Part shown: positions 13,806 to 24,733 of the stretch, piece after piece
How positions within the stretch are numbered: position 1 is the first letter of the stretch
Layout: every line of letters begins with the position of its first letter
From: Chionis minor
Taxonomy: Eukaryota > Chordata > Aves > Charadriiformes > Chionididae
DNA: 64,000 nucleotides
Direction of reading: 5' to 3'
Assembly: GCA_013398295.1 (NCBI GenBank)
Contig: VZSF01007792.1
Location: 186,001 to 250,000 of the forward strand
The notes under the pieces: generated by a model
What the model was told of the DNA's origin: nothing
The model's database searches: none
What the model saw: only the letters and a program-made list of their open reading frames with translations
Program-made: the position numbers and the translations under genes

Positions 13806-14640
13806 CTGTTGGGACGTAGACAAAACGTAGATATTTAACGCCTTCTTTGCCTCTGTCTTCAACACCAATGACGGGCCCTGGGACCCCCAGAGCCCTGCGT
13901 TGGAAGATCGTGACTGGGGGGATGATAAACTCCCAGCCGATTCTGAACTTCTTTGAGACTTGCTGCTCCAGCTGAATGCGCATAAATCTATGGGGCCTGA
14001 TGGGATTCACTCCATGGTACTGAAAGAGCTGGCTGATGTCATCACAGGACCTCTCTCGATTATTTTTCAACAGTCAACAAAGGAAGCCAGTAGATATGGT
14101 GGTTTTGGATTTCAGCAAAGCTTTTGCTACTGTCACAGCATCCTTCTGGATAAAACGTCCAGCAAAAGGCAGGTAAGTCCCTAATATTTTGGGTGAGCAA
14201 CTGGCTGACGGGTTGGGCTCAAAGGGTTATAGCAAACGGGTTTACATCAGGCTGGTGGCCCACCACCAGTGGGGTTGTCCAGGGCTCAATTTTAGGGCCA
14301 GGGCTCTTTAATGTTTTTATAAATGATCTGGATGCAGGAATCAAATGTACTTTAAGTTTGCCCATGATACTAAACTACGAGAAGCTGTAGACTCCCTTGA
14401 GGGAAGAGTTACAGGGAGATCCGGATAAGCTAGAAAGCTGGACAGTCACCAAGCGTATGAAATTTAACAAGAGCAAGTTCTAGATTCTCCACCTGGGATG
14501 AGGTAATCCTGCTTATACATACAAACTGGGGCAGGCAAGAGGCTGGAGAACGACGCCACAGAAAAAGATCTGGGGGTTTGCATTGAATATGAGTCAACAG
14601 TGTGTCCTGGCAGTCAAAAGGGCTGTGTCCGGGGATACAT
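13806..14640 (+). mobile_element. CR1 LINE copy B, internal RT fragment
   Basis: This CR1 fragment covers the start and middle of the reverse transcriptase. Recognisable blocks in order are NAFFASVFNTNDGPWDP (near 13840), LLLQLNAHKSMGPDGIHSMV (near 13960), a collapsed DFSKAF region (near 14106), [15 protein letters not shown] (from about 14196), [18 protein letters not shown], and FAHDTKL at the catalytic motif. A diverged MKFNKSK segment follows, and the match fades near 14640. Unlike the other copies it has no CR1 3' tail, so the 3' part was lost after insertion or the copy is a remnant split by later change. Several frameshifts are present, and an internal deletion joins the segment ending IIFQQ to the KPVDMVVLDFSKAF segment near 14078. 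The left boundary is approximate. Confidence 0.92.
13960..14390 (+). pseudogene. Broken CR1 reverse-transcriptase palm region
   Basis: Two open stretches in different registers remain. The first, 13960-14184, carries the GPDGI block near its start. The second, 14193-14390, carries the WLTGWAQRV...[11 protein letters not shown] block, which corresponds to RT motif B and the following INDLD segment. The catalytic aspartate pair is damaged: FADD reads FAHD (near 14360), so even a repaired frame would lack one of the two metal-binding Asp residues. No protein function is expected. Confidence 0.88.
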
Positions 14641-17600
14641 TTTATTGAAACTATATGGTGAAAATTAAAATCTCCAAACTCATAGAAATTCACAGATTTT
14701 TGAGACATTATAGGGGAAATGCTATGCAAGGTTCAATACAGAACTTGTATTTGCAAGCAAAGATGATCTTCTGTCCTGAGACCAAGGATATCTCAGTTCA
14801 GATCCTCAGCAATACGTTTAAAGGTATGATAGTGGATAAACCATTGAATCTCTACTTGCTGTTTCTTACGGGCAAAATATAGACAATGATTCACTGCGTC
14901 AGAGGACATTTAACTTGATTTTGTGTAAGTAAATATTTCTATATATATACATACTTGATGTATTTGAACAGGAATGGAATAATATCCATTGTGACAATTT
15001 CAAAAGTCAAAGTCAAAATGAACATATATGAAATGATCAGTCAGCACAGTAAAGAACACCACGGCAAATCTAGCAACAGCTCACAGTAAAATGCATTTTT
15101 CCTTACATACCAGCATTTACAGCCCTGTATTTTTATTTTATGTTCACAGTGTAGCATCACACTTAGCTGTACTACTACAAAAGAAAAAGAAATGGAACAA
15201 GTGGTTGAAAATGGAATCTGCTTAAACTGTGACTCCTGACAAAAAGGTTATGCTCAAGAAACCACAGCTCAAGGTCTCAATCACCCTCTAGTAGTACCTG
15301 TTTCTTGAGTATGCTTACTGCCAAGAGTGATTAAACTCTTAAATTATGTGTTGTTTGATACTTAAGTAGCCAAGGTTTAGGTGCTTATCACTTTCACGAA
15401 GAATACCCTAAGTGGTACTTGCTGAAGTGTGAGGGGTGTTGGGAACAGCATTTTATGAGGTGCTTCTGCTCATGTTTCTCTTGCAACAATCTGTTTGTAA
15501 CTTTGAGGCAGAAGCTCATGCCATACAGGGCAGAAAGAAGTAAAGCTGTGACATTCTTCCATACTTCCAGCAGTCTGCTTTTTGTATCAGGAAAGCTTAT
15601 TTCTATGCAGAATTCAGGTATAATGGATACAAAATCTCAACTAATAAAAATTAATGCTGCTTAAAAAGGAAATACCACTGAGCTTGCTGGAAAGGCCTTC
15701 CAAGAATCTTAGACAAAAATGTAAGCAATTTCTCCAGAAGATGAGGCTGGAGCCCCTTTTCCTTGCTTGCGTCATATAACCAGGATGAAAATGTGGTGCA
15801 TGTCTAACACTCCTTTTCTTGGATATGACTTAGCAAGCTACGCAAAGATACACCAGGCAGAAGCTACAATGGTTTCACAATGAAAGAGTAGGAGAAAACA
15901 AGCTGTCATAAGATTTTTATCTGCAGCTATTTCTCATGCCCCCTAGCAGCAGCAGAGGGAAGAGAGCAGACAAGGTCTCAAGTTTCATATGGGTCAGTTG
16001 CACTTCCCATAACAAAATCTACAGAATAATAAAAAAGGTGTGTTGAAAAGAACAAACAATACAGAACTTGATACATAAAAGCATGTGTATGCAAATGAAC
16101 AAATTACAGATTTATGTTGCACAAAGGTTACAAAAGGGAAGATAAATGACTTGACTTAATTGCTATATGCAAGGAGAAAACAGAATGCTGAGTAAACAAA
16201 ATCATGGCTGTGCTTGGGACTGTAATTTCTATGAAAAAAAACATCATTACAGTATTTTTTTTTAAATAAATTTTCTTTCTAAATCAACTGCTTGAAATTA
16301 ATCAAAAACTGATACTCAAAACATATCTAACCTCACCTGTATTCTGCAGAAGATAGCCCTGATATTTCAGTGTCAGAATTTGACTTATGTGACAGGCTCG
16401 AGGCAGTTCTGATACCTCAGACCTTAACCCAAGTCTATCACTACGTTGTCAGGGAAGCACTGGTTAACACTTAGTAAGGAAGCTTTGTCCACCCAAGATA
16501 TTTTGTCATCCCAAAGAAAGGCTCACGCACCTGGCTGGAAAAGTACCTTATCATTTCATGGGGACATCTACTTCTGTGCTAAAGATGTAGCTAGATGCAT
16601 AATCTAGCTACCTCTAACTCCCCGACTAGTGCAGAGAATGGAATACCTAGCATTTCTCAGACCTTCCTGCTATTGTTCTCGTCATTACACAAAATTTAAG
16701 GGAAAATTAAATGTATAGATATTCTAAGAAACTGATACTTAAACACTTCAGTGACAATACAGAATGCAGGTTACTAGTAGACATTTTATGAAGCGAGACA
16801 AAGCCAAGATGGTACTGCATTTGTATCAGATGAAATTACTGAAAATTCGTGTCATATTTCATATTAGGAAAAAGAAAGGGATCTTAACCCAAATGTTCCT
16901 TCTTAGAAATATAGACCACTGTATTTTCACTGCTGTAAGAGAGGGAGGCTTTCCGTTAGGTTGTTACTTAGATCCTTAGATCTTTTCTTGCATTCAGAAA
17001 CGTCCCAACTGACTCTTGGTGACTGTAATACAGATGCATTAACACACAATTTTACACCACAGTTCAGCTAAGCAAAGTTCAGTCTTGCTTCTCCAATACA
17101 CTGTAAGTTTATCTGTAGAAATACTCTGTTATTAATTCAGCTCAATTAATTCGACTTCACACAGGGTCCAAAGATTTCCTGTTGTCCCATAACTATCAAT
17201 CCAATTGTGTTAACACTAATGCTTTCAGAGGATGCTGCCATCATTCCCCTAAATAGTAGAGCAACAAGCAATTATACTGGTAGATGACCCCAAGCCATCT
17301 TCATACAATGAGAAAATTTCCAAAAGTACTTCAATGATCTGGGTAATGTCTACGGTGCTTCTCTGTGAGATATATTAGGCCTTGCAGAAAACTGTCTCAT
17401 CAAGGCTCTTACCTGTAAATGAGCTAGAGATGATATCCCACAGCTAGATCAATACTCCCACTGCATCAAACAGTGCTTGCTTAAATATATAAGCACTATA
17501 TACGTTTCTATGCCATTTAGAGTCCAAACTACCTCCAATCTCTAGAGGTAGGCAACGACTTAATGGGTTGGACATTCAGAAACCCCTTACAGAATCTAGT

Positions 17601-20600
17601 CTTTCCATGAAATGCCCAGCGTAATTTAGGCACATAGAGGCAAGATGTAGACAGATAAGAAGAGAGTGATTGGAGCTCTCCAGTCAGAAAAAACCCACAC
17701 GGAAAGCTTTTTCTTAACTTTCCCCGCTTTCTAAGACTTCAGCATCACACTCGGAGACTAATGCTTATTTTCAGAAGTAACCCAGGATTTAGGTTCCTCC
17801 TCTAGGTAAAAAGGGGGTTTGGTTAGTTTCCTAAGAATTGCTGTGTTCTTATTTTTTTTAAACACAGTAACTATTCAATGTAAATTACAGAAGCAATTTA
17901 CAGACAGAGGACTGAAATTCCAGGCTTCTTTCTCTCAATAACTTCACTAATCCCTGAACTACAGTGCCTTGACCCCTCATGTCCTCCCTCTCTTTCCCAT
18001 TGAATTTGGAGTTCATTCTTGCAAAGTGTTTCATGTTCAAAAGGAAATGAAAATGCTGCCATCCCCAAATTGCCCTAGCATAAGAAGTAGGCTCAAAGAG
18101 GTTCTGTTTGAAAAGATAACTGAGTGTAGGCTACTCACTTTCTGAGCAAGTATTCTAACTATTAAGAACTGCTGTAAAAAGGAGGACAACATCAGCATCA
18201 CTGGATTCACTTTAAAAGGAAAGAGCAATACACTGAAAAAATGCCTGGAGTCACCTATTTTCAGCAAAGATGAAGTCTATGAATCCCAAGGGAACTGAGA
18301 TCAGCTGTAAGCCTGATTCGGGGCCTGAAAAAATACATTTTATTTGACATTCCACATTTAGATTCAATAGTTATGATTTATAACATTAGTTGTTTCTTAA
18401 TCCATGAGATACAATTTATAACATTAGTTGTTTCTTTATTCGTGCATTTCAATCATGATATGCCAGCCTTTCTCACTCAGTGTGGGAATACAGGCAGTTT
18501 GCCATTCTCAAGACATATTTCTGACTTTTGTCAAAGTCAGAGTATTTTATTTCCTTTAAGATGCCAACACCACTCAGTCATTAAAACAAAAATGTTCCAT
18601 GGCTTTCACTGCTAATACTAAAACAGTAATTGAGGATAAAGAAGTAGCAGCCTTTGTAATTAAAATATAAAAGGCATCTGTATAAATAGGGAAATTTGCT
18701 GCTGCTGTGAGAGTCCGCTGATTCTGGTAGAGCTGACTCGAGACACCAGAAAAAATTTGGTCCAAAATGTTAATCTTAATTGAATTATGTTTCATTAAAC
18801 ACAAAACCCCTTTCAACCTCACAGGTCACTCTGGTAAGAGAATTGATGATGGTCTGTGCTTAATTATAGAATATTTTCTGACATAAACCAATATCAAATC
18901 ATTGTACATGTCTGTTAACTAATGAGATAGAGCAGATACATTTACTCCTCTCTCTTGATTTTAGTAAGATGTTGGAATGAATTTTTAAAGCAACTGTTAA
19001 AGTAAATAAAAGCAAAGAGTTAACTGGTAAGGCCATCACTGAAGAAATCCTTTAGGAATATCAGCACCAGACTGGATGGAACATCACTTATGATTCTGAC
19101 CCCTATTTGGTATAACAGCTAATCCTTTCCCTCAGAAAAATTAAGCTCTCATACATTTACCATGAATTCAATTGAGAAAGGAAAGGAACTAGGTAAGATG
19201 CAAATAAATAACCTTGTGAAATATAGATCTTCAGATAGACGCGTTCACCTGTCAGTATTGGCAGGGGCTAATTTAGTATGTTTGGTGATTACTTTCTCTA
19301 ATTGTAGATTGTTTCAATTATGTCTTGAGATAAAGAAGTGCTAGAACACTATGGCACATGTCATTGCTTCTGTGCTACTTTTGCAACTCACTGGAGTTAA
19401 CTTGTGGCTTATCTTTTTTATAATACCAGCAAGTACCACCAAGCACCTTCTTTCTGAGCAAAAATGAGTGCACTGTGCAGTAGTGCATACTCTCTTATCA
19501 TGGTCTGGTTTTTTTACTCAGGGGATTATCTTACTATTTAAATTTGAACATTCTACACCTTGCCCTATTTTTATCCAGCAGAAGCTAACAGAAGTAATTC
19601 CATTACAAAGTTTTGAAGGCTTTAAAAAATGTCATAGGAAACAAATATTTTAAGAAAAAAAGCTACTGTGGAGACAGTTTTCTTTCCAGAAACATCTGAT
19701 AGAAAACGTGTTTATCAGGCCTAGTGTGTATTTATAAGCTAAAATAATTAAAATACAATATCAATTAAAGAAACAGATGTAGATGTGGGAAAGGACTGTA
19801 GCATATGTTTAGAATCATGTGAGCATGTTCCCATTTGTGAAAGATACTCTGTCAACATTTTTTTAAATGTAAAGCCAGCATTTCAACCACAATTATTAAA
19901 TGTGGCTACAGTCAGAAAAAGTTACTAGGCAAAAGTCTTATTCAGTAGATCTGTTCTCCATATGTAGTCAGTCCAAATGTACTCACTTAAGTGATAAAAA
20001 TAAATTGTCACCATTTTTTACTCCTGTTAGCTCTGTACAGCCAAATACAGCTAAAAGGAAGTGAGCTGTATTCTATTTTAACTCCTGCACCACCAACAGA
20101 TGATCTAGTTGTCGAATCTGTATTATTGATGATACCATACAAGCCAGAAAAGCACACAGCTTGACTGTGCAGGAAGACATGATGAAAAGGATGTGGTTTA
20201 ATTAGGCTATGCCTTTATTAATTCATCTGGCAACATTACCCAGCAATATGTCATACAGAGCAGGTCATCATTCTTTCATTGATTGTTCCAACCTATTTTG
20301 GAGGTTGCTGTCAACTTTCCCTCCTTCCAGACTAATTCCAGCTGTTGCTGGGGCTTCATCGTCTTCTCATATGTACCCTCAAGGCTGCTACCTGCTAAGC
20401 TACCATATTTTGAACCTAACCTCCTGGCCTAGCCAAATGGCCTTTAAAAAGGTAGACAGAAGTTCCAAACCATCGTAACTGATCAATGTGTATCAAGGAG
20501 TCAGGATTTTTTTCCCCCCAAGACCTCATGGAAGGCAGCGAACAGCACATAATATGCAACAGGTCATAAAAACACATAAGAGGCAATTCTGCTTTGACCT

Positions 20601-21145
20601 GAACATAATGGTCACTGATGAGCAGCAAGAAGGCTCATAACGGTAAAGAGCTGACTTCAGGCCCAGCATTCGATCCTTCAACATCTTTTCTCTAAGAAAG
20701 GTACCTCAGTGATTTATTATCTCCAGGAAGAAGAGAGCAATAGAAGAAGTAAATATGGTTTCCCACTGTTAGTGAGATCAAAACTCCTTAACCCATAGAT
20801 TTCAAAGAACACTTTTAGATTTCAGTTTGCAAATGGGCACTAGAAAACAGCTTACTTTCTCTATGAGCTTTTACACAAAGTGATTATACCCTTCCCTTCA
20901 TTGCCTGGCAATGCTCCTTGAGTAGGAGATGTCTGAGGGACTAAATTAGGAGACATGTTGAGTTCAGGACAGAATAGCCAAAGTTTCACTACAGCTATTC
21001 CCATGTAGCTGATAGACCTTTATAATGTGAAGCCAACTGATCATGGAACATGGGTCATATAGTCCTTCATCTAAGCCATTATCTAATCTTTATTTAAGCT
21101 CCCTTCTTAAACTGGATATGTAAAACGTTAAATGAAAATTAAATT
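14641..21145. other. Unique non-coding stretch
   Basis: No gene is supported. Landmarks are short AT microsatellite-like stretches (for example near 14940), the 38-bp tandem duplication at 18376-18451, and a short interval with good splice sites on both sides at 19136-19192 that contains an ATG in an ACCATGA context (see findings). Open frames are at most about 90 codons and show no domain. Confidence 0.7.
18376..18451. repeat. 38-bp tandem duplication, two copies
   Basis: Two adjacent 38-bp units lie at 18376-18413 and 18414-18451. The first 23 bases of each (starting ATTTATAACATTAG) are identical; the remaining 15 match at about 8 positions, giving about 31 of 38 overall. This is a local duplication whose right half has diverged faster, or has been partly homogenised on the left. 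No function is evident. Confidence 0.9.
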
Positions 21146-21637
21146 CACAAAATCACAGGTTGGAAGGGACTTCTGGAGGTCATCTTGTCCAACCGCCCTG
21201 CTCAAGCAGGCCCATCAAGAGCAGGCTGCCTAGGACCATGTCCAGATGGTTTTCTAGTATCTGCAAGGACGGAGACTTCACAACCTCTATTGTCAACTTG
21301 TTCTAGTGCTCAGTTACCCTCACAGTAAAGAAGGATTTGCAGATGTTCAGATGGAACCTCCTGTGTTTCAGTTTGTGCCCATTCCCTCTTGCCCTGTCAC
21401 TGGGCACCACTGAAAAGAGGCTGGCTCCCTCTTCTTTACACCCTGCCTTCAGGTATTTAGGTACATTAAGCCGATTCCCCCAAGCATTCTCTTCTCTAGG
21501 CTAAACCGTCCCAGCTCTCTCAGCCTCTCCTCACATGAGAGATGTTCCAGTCCCTTCATCATCTTTGCGGCTGTTCATTCGACTCAGTATGTCCATGTCT
21601 GTCTGGTACTGGGGACCCCAGAACCCGACACAGAATA
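21146..21637 (-). mobile_element. CR1 LINE copy C, 3' part, minus strand
   Basis: This is a CR1 3' segment in reverse orientation. Read on the plus strand it begins with the complement of the CR1 tail (AATCACAGGTTGGAAGGGAC) followed by TCCAACCGCCCTGCTCAAGC. It continues through the well-known CTGTCACTGGGCACCACTG and TCCCAGCTCTCTCAGCCTCT segments, and fades after GGGGACCCCAGAACCCGACAC. It is about 490 bp long and 5'-truncated. The text corresponds to the end of the RT reading frame plus the short 3' untranslated region, and no usable open frame remains. Its 3' end faces left, away from copy D, which starts about 280 bp to the right. Confidence 0.96.
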
Positions 21638-21917
21638 GTTTTATAAAGTAAGTTTTTACATTAGGTCAGGTTAGAAAAGAGAAGAATTAAACTGTATTGG
21701 ATACCAGCATAATTCTGAATGTAAACAGATCTTACCAAACATCAGGGATGGAGGCTCCACAAGTGCCCGCACCCCTAACTAGATAGATCAGTTGGGCTCT
21801 CAGTGGCTAGGACTACTGTAAAGAATGGGGAAACAGTGCTGGATGGTTCATCTTTGCAGTGGACATTATGTGTACAATATCTGAATGTGTACAAATAGCT
21901 GAAAAGTTGCCAAAAAG
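21638..21917. other. Spacer between divergent CR1 copies C and D
   Basis: About 280 bp separate the two CR1 fragments. I could not match this spacer to CR1. It may be original unique sequence, or a diverged part of either element. Nothing else is seen in it. Confidence 0.5.
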
Positions 21918-22213
21918 AAAATGGAGCCATGCTATTTCCAGTGGTACCCTGTGACAGCACAAGAGGCAATGGGCACAAACTGGAACACAGGAGGTTCTGT
22001 CTGAGTATCAGAAAACACTTTTTTCCTGTGATGGCGAATAAGCATTAGCTCATGTTGCCCAGAGAGTTTGTGGAATCTCCATCCTTGGGGATATTCAAAA
22101 GTCATCAGGTTATGGTCTTTTGTAGCCTGCCCTAGGTAGCCTTGTTTGAGCAGGAGGTTGGGCAAAATAACCTTCAGACATCACTTCCAACCTCAGCCAT
22201 TCTGTGATTCTGA
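21918..22213 (+). mobile_element. CR1 LINE copy D, 3' part, plus strand
   Basis: This is a 3' CR1 fragment of about 295 bp. It starts at AAAATGGAGCCATGCT (consensus-like GATGGAGCCAGGCTCT) and passes through ACAAGAGGCAATGGGCACAA, CTGGAACACAGGAGGTTC and TTGCCCAGAGAGTTTGTGG. It ends with CACTTCCAACCTCAGCCATT then CTGTGATTCTGA. Its tail differs from copies A and F (ATTCTGTGATTC rather than ATTCTATGATTC), which points to a different CR1 subfamily closer to copy C. Small indels and substitutions are frequent, so it looks old. No coding capacity remains. Confidence 0.94.
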
Positions 22214-24692
22214 GTGCAAACATGAATTGGGTGTTAAGTGGTAAAATGAACACATTTCATAGGTGATCAAAGGGTAATACATACATTGCCTCACAGACAA
22301 GCTGCCATTCTCATTTTTATATTTTATGCTTTCCAAGATTGTAGCTTTCCTTAGCATCTGAGAAACTCAAAATTCACATATTCTCGTCGCAGTTAGATGT
22401 CCTGAAGAATAATTAACCCTTTGTACAGATAATGGAATAAATTGGCAAGTCCCTGAGAATCTTTAGTTATAACTAGCAGCTGGCTGGAAGTAATTTGACT
22501 GAGTAAAAAAAAAACCATGCAAACAAAAATTCACACAGAAAATCTGATATCATATCTTCTGACAACCAGCTCTATGTCTGAACCTCAAAGCCTCATCTAT
22601 CATTCTTGGGAACAATTTTTTTGTTCCTTTCTACTGACTATTTGCATATAAATATGGTGTATTCCATTTTTCATATATACACAAGAAAATATTGTAGGCA
22701 CTAGTTTGGGATTTGAAACTGGTTTCTAGAAGCCAGCTTCATATGCAGCACTGCTGTTTCCTTCATGACATATATAAAAAACGCAGTAGCTACAATATAC
22801 TTTCACATGCTTAGATGGTTTGTGTTTAACTTGCTGTATTTTCAATGAGGTACATTTAAAAGAAGAGGATGCCTGGCACCACATGCATAATTTTGATGAA
22901 TAGACAAAGCATTCTCATCTAAAGTACGCTCACTTTATTAAAAAGAGTAATCTAATCTTAGCCTTTATTCTGTTAAATCAGTCATGTGTGACCCATTACT
23001 AACCCACTAACACGGAATGTAACTCGAGAGCCAAAGAATTATTCCCACCATATTGCTTATCAGAGAACTGGAAAATAGGTATATAGCATATTTTCTTGTT
23101 TAATCATTCTCGTTGGTGATTTATTGGCAAAGACACTACATTTGTGCATCTCTCTCAACCTCTCTCTTCATCTGTTAATTCTAATTAACTTCTTGCTATG
23201 TTTGCATCATTCATATGCCCTGTTTATGTACGTATATACCAAAACAGTGTGTCACCAAAGAAATATAAAAACTATTTAGTGACTATCCCACCAAAGGTAT
23301 GATACTGGAGGAAAGCCTTGCACTCTCTTCAGGAACAAAGCTAAGAATCACACTTCCCTCCCCCCCCAAACAGTCACTTGTCTCAAATCACTGGACAGTT
23401 TGCCTGAGGCCCACTGAAGTTCCTAGGAATATAGAGAAGCTTACAATATGGGTGCTAGAATTTTGGGTTTATGTTCCAAGAAAAAGAAATAATCCTAGCC
23501 TTGCTAAAGACAGCACTTGCACTCTTTTCTTTACAGTTTAGAAAGTGATTGGAGAGAACCTTAGAAGAGACATGTAGAAGAAGTTTATTACAGTTAGAAT
23601 AGGAAACTGTATAGTCTGGTTCTCAGGAAGTCATAGAACTGCTGTTGTATCTTAGGCTTTCTTTTGGGAATTTATTGGCCTAATAACTGGCAAAAGGGCA
23701 GATGAATACTGCGAGACAAATACTTCAAACTAGCATTTTAGAATGTGCTTTTCAATCTGTAGAAAAGAGATGTTATAAAAGATAATGAGGACTAACCTGA
23801 CTGAAAAATAGAAGTAGCTGGGTTTTTGGTTTGGTTTGTTGTTTTTTTTTAATTTCAAAACCAGCTTAAGACCTTTACCATTGCTTCCTCCACTTGCTCC
23901 CTCTCCCAAGCCAGAAATTCAATTTGAAATTTTTATTGCTTCAGCCGTGATCTTAGAAATTGCGTTTGAGCAGAGACACCTTTGAATCTTCACACAATAT
24001 AAAGGTAAGGTCAAATTAATCTATGAGTTTCTGATAAAGAAGTACCTTGGATACTCACTTTCATTTTTTTTTTAAAAAAAAGGTAACCTATAAAATGTGC
24101 TCATTTTACTACTAAAGATCCAATTCATATGAAGAAAAAAGGCAATAAAAATTATTTTACTAAGCAATAACTGGGAATGGACAATATTTGCCAAATCAAA
24201 CTGAAATGTTTCTCACCAAACAGGATTACTTTCAAATACTAGTTAGAGAAAGGCTATGTTAACCCAGTAAAGCTTAAACTATGTAAGAATCTAAATTAGT
24301 ATTCACACAGATCTCTAAGAATGCCACTATGCAGTGTAAGTAAAAAAAACAGGATAAACAGGTTTCCCAGTTTCTTAAAAAGCATAAGAAGAGATGCATT
24401 ACATTTTGTAGCGGAATCTTTTTAGCTGTTCTAATCATTGCAGCTATAAGAGAGTCTGTTATTTATTCAAAACAACTTAAAGCAACTCTAAAGGTCCCAG
24501 TGTGATGTTTTTGCTTCTAATTTTCATAAAATGTTGATAAGAGTGGAATCAAACTAGTTAGTTATCAGTCTTGACTGTTGGCATAATGTGACTGGAAATG
24601 TACTATTTATAATTACTTGAAAGGAAACAAATTACCTTTAAGAGGAAAACCATAGGTAGAAATTGCAGAAATTAAATGTGTTAGGCTGCTCT

Positions 24693-24733
24693 TAAAAAAA
24701 AATAAAAAAAAGAAAGAAAGAAAAAAGAAAAAG
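24693..24733. repeat. A-rich tract with GAAA units
   Basis: This is a simple A-rich run with interspersed T and G, including short GAAA-type repeats (AGAAAGAAAGA). It is low-complexity sequence. I see no LINE or SINE body directly upstream that it could be the tail of. Confidence 0.85.

Noticed and set aside
17409..17537. Minus-strand interval between CTACCTCTAG and TTTACAG|GTAAGAG
   Set aside because: Splice sites look good, but every frame has a stop, so no coding exon is supported.
21932..22165. Minus-strand open frame
   Set aside because: It is the antisense of CR1 copy D.
23941..24000. 60-bp interval with acceptor TTTTTATTGCTTCAG and donor AAAG|GTAAGG
   Set aside because: All three frames contain stop codons; kept only as a remote non-coding exon possibility.
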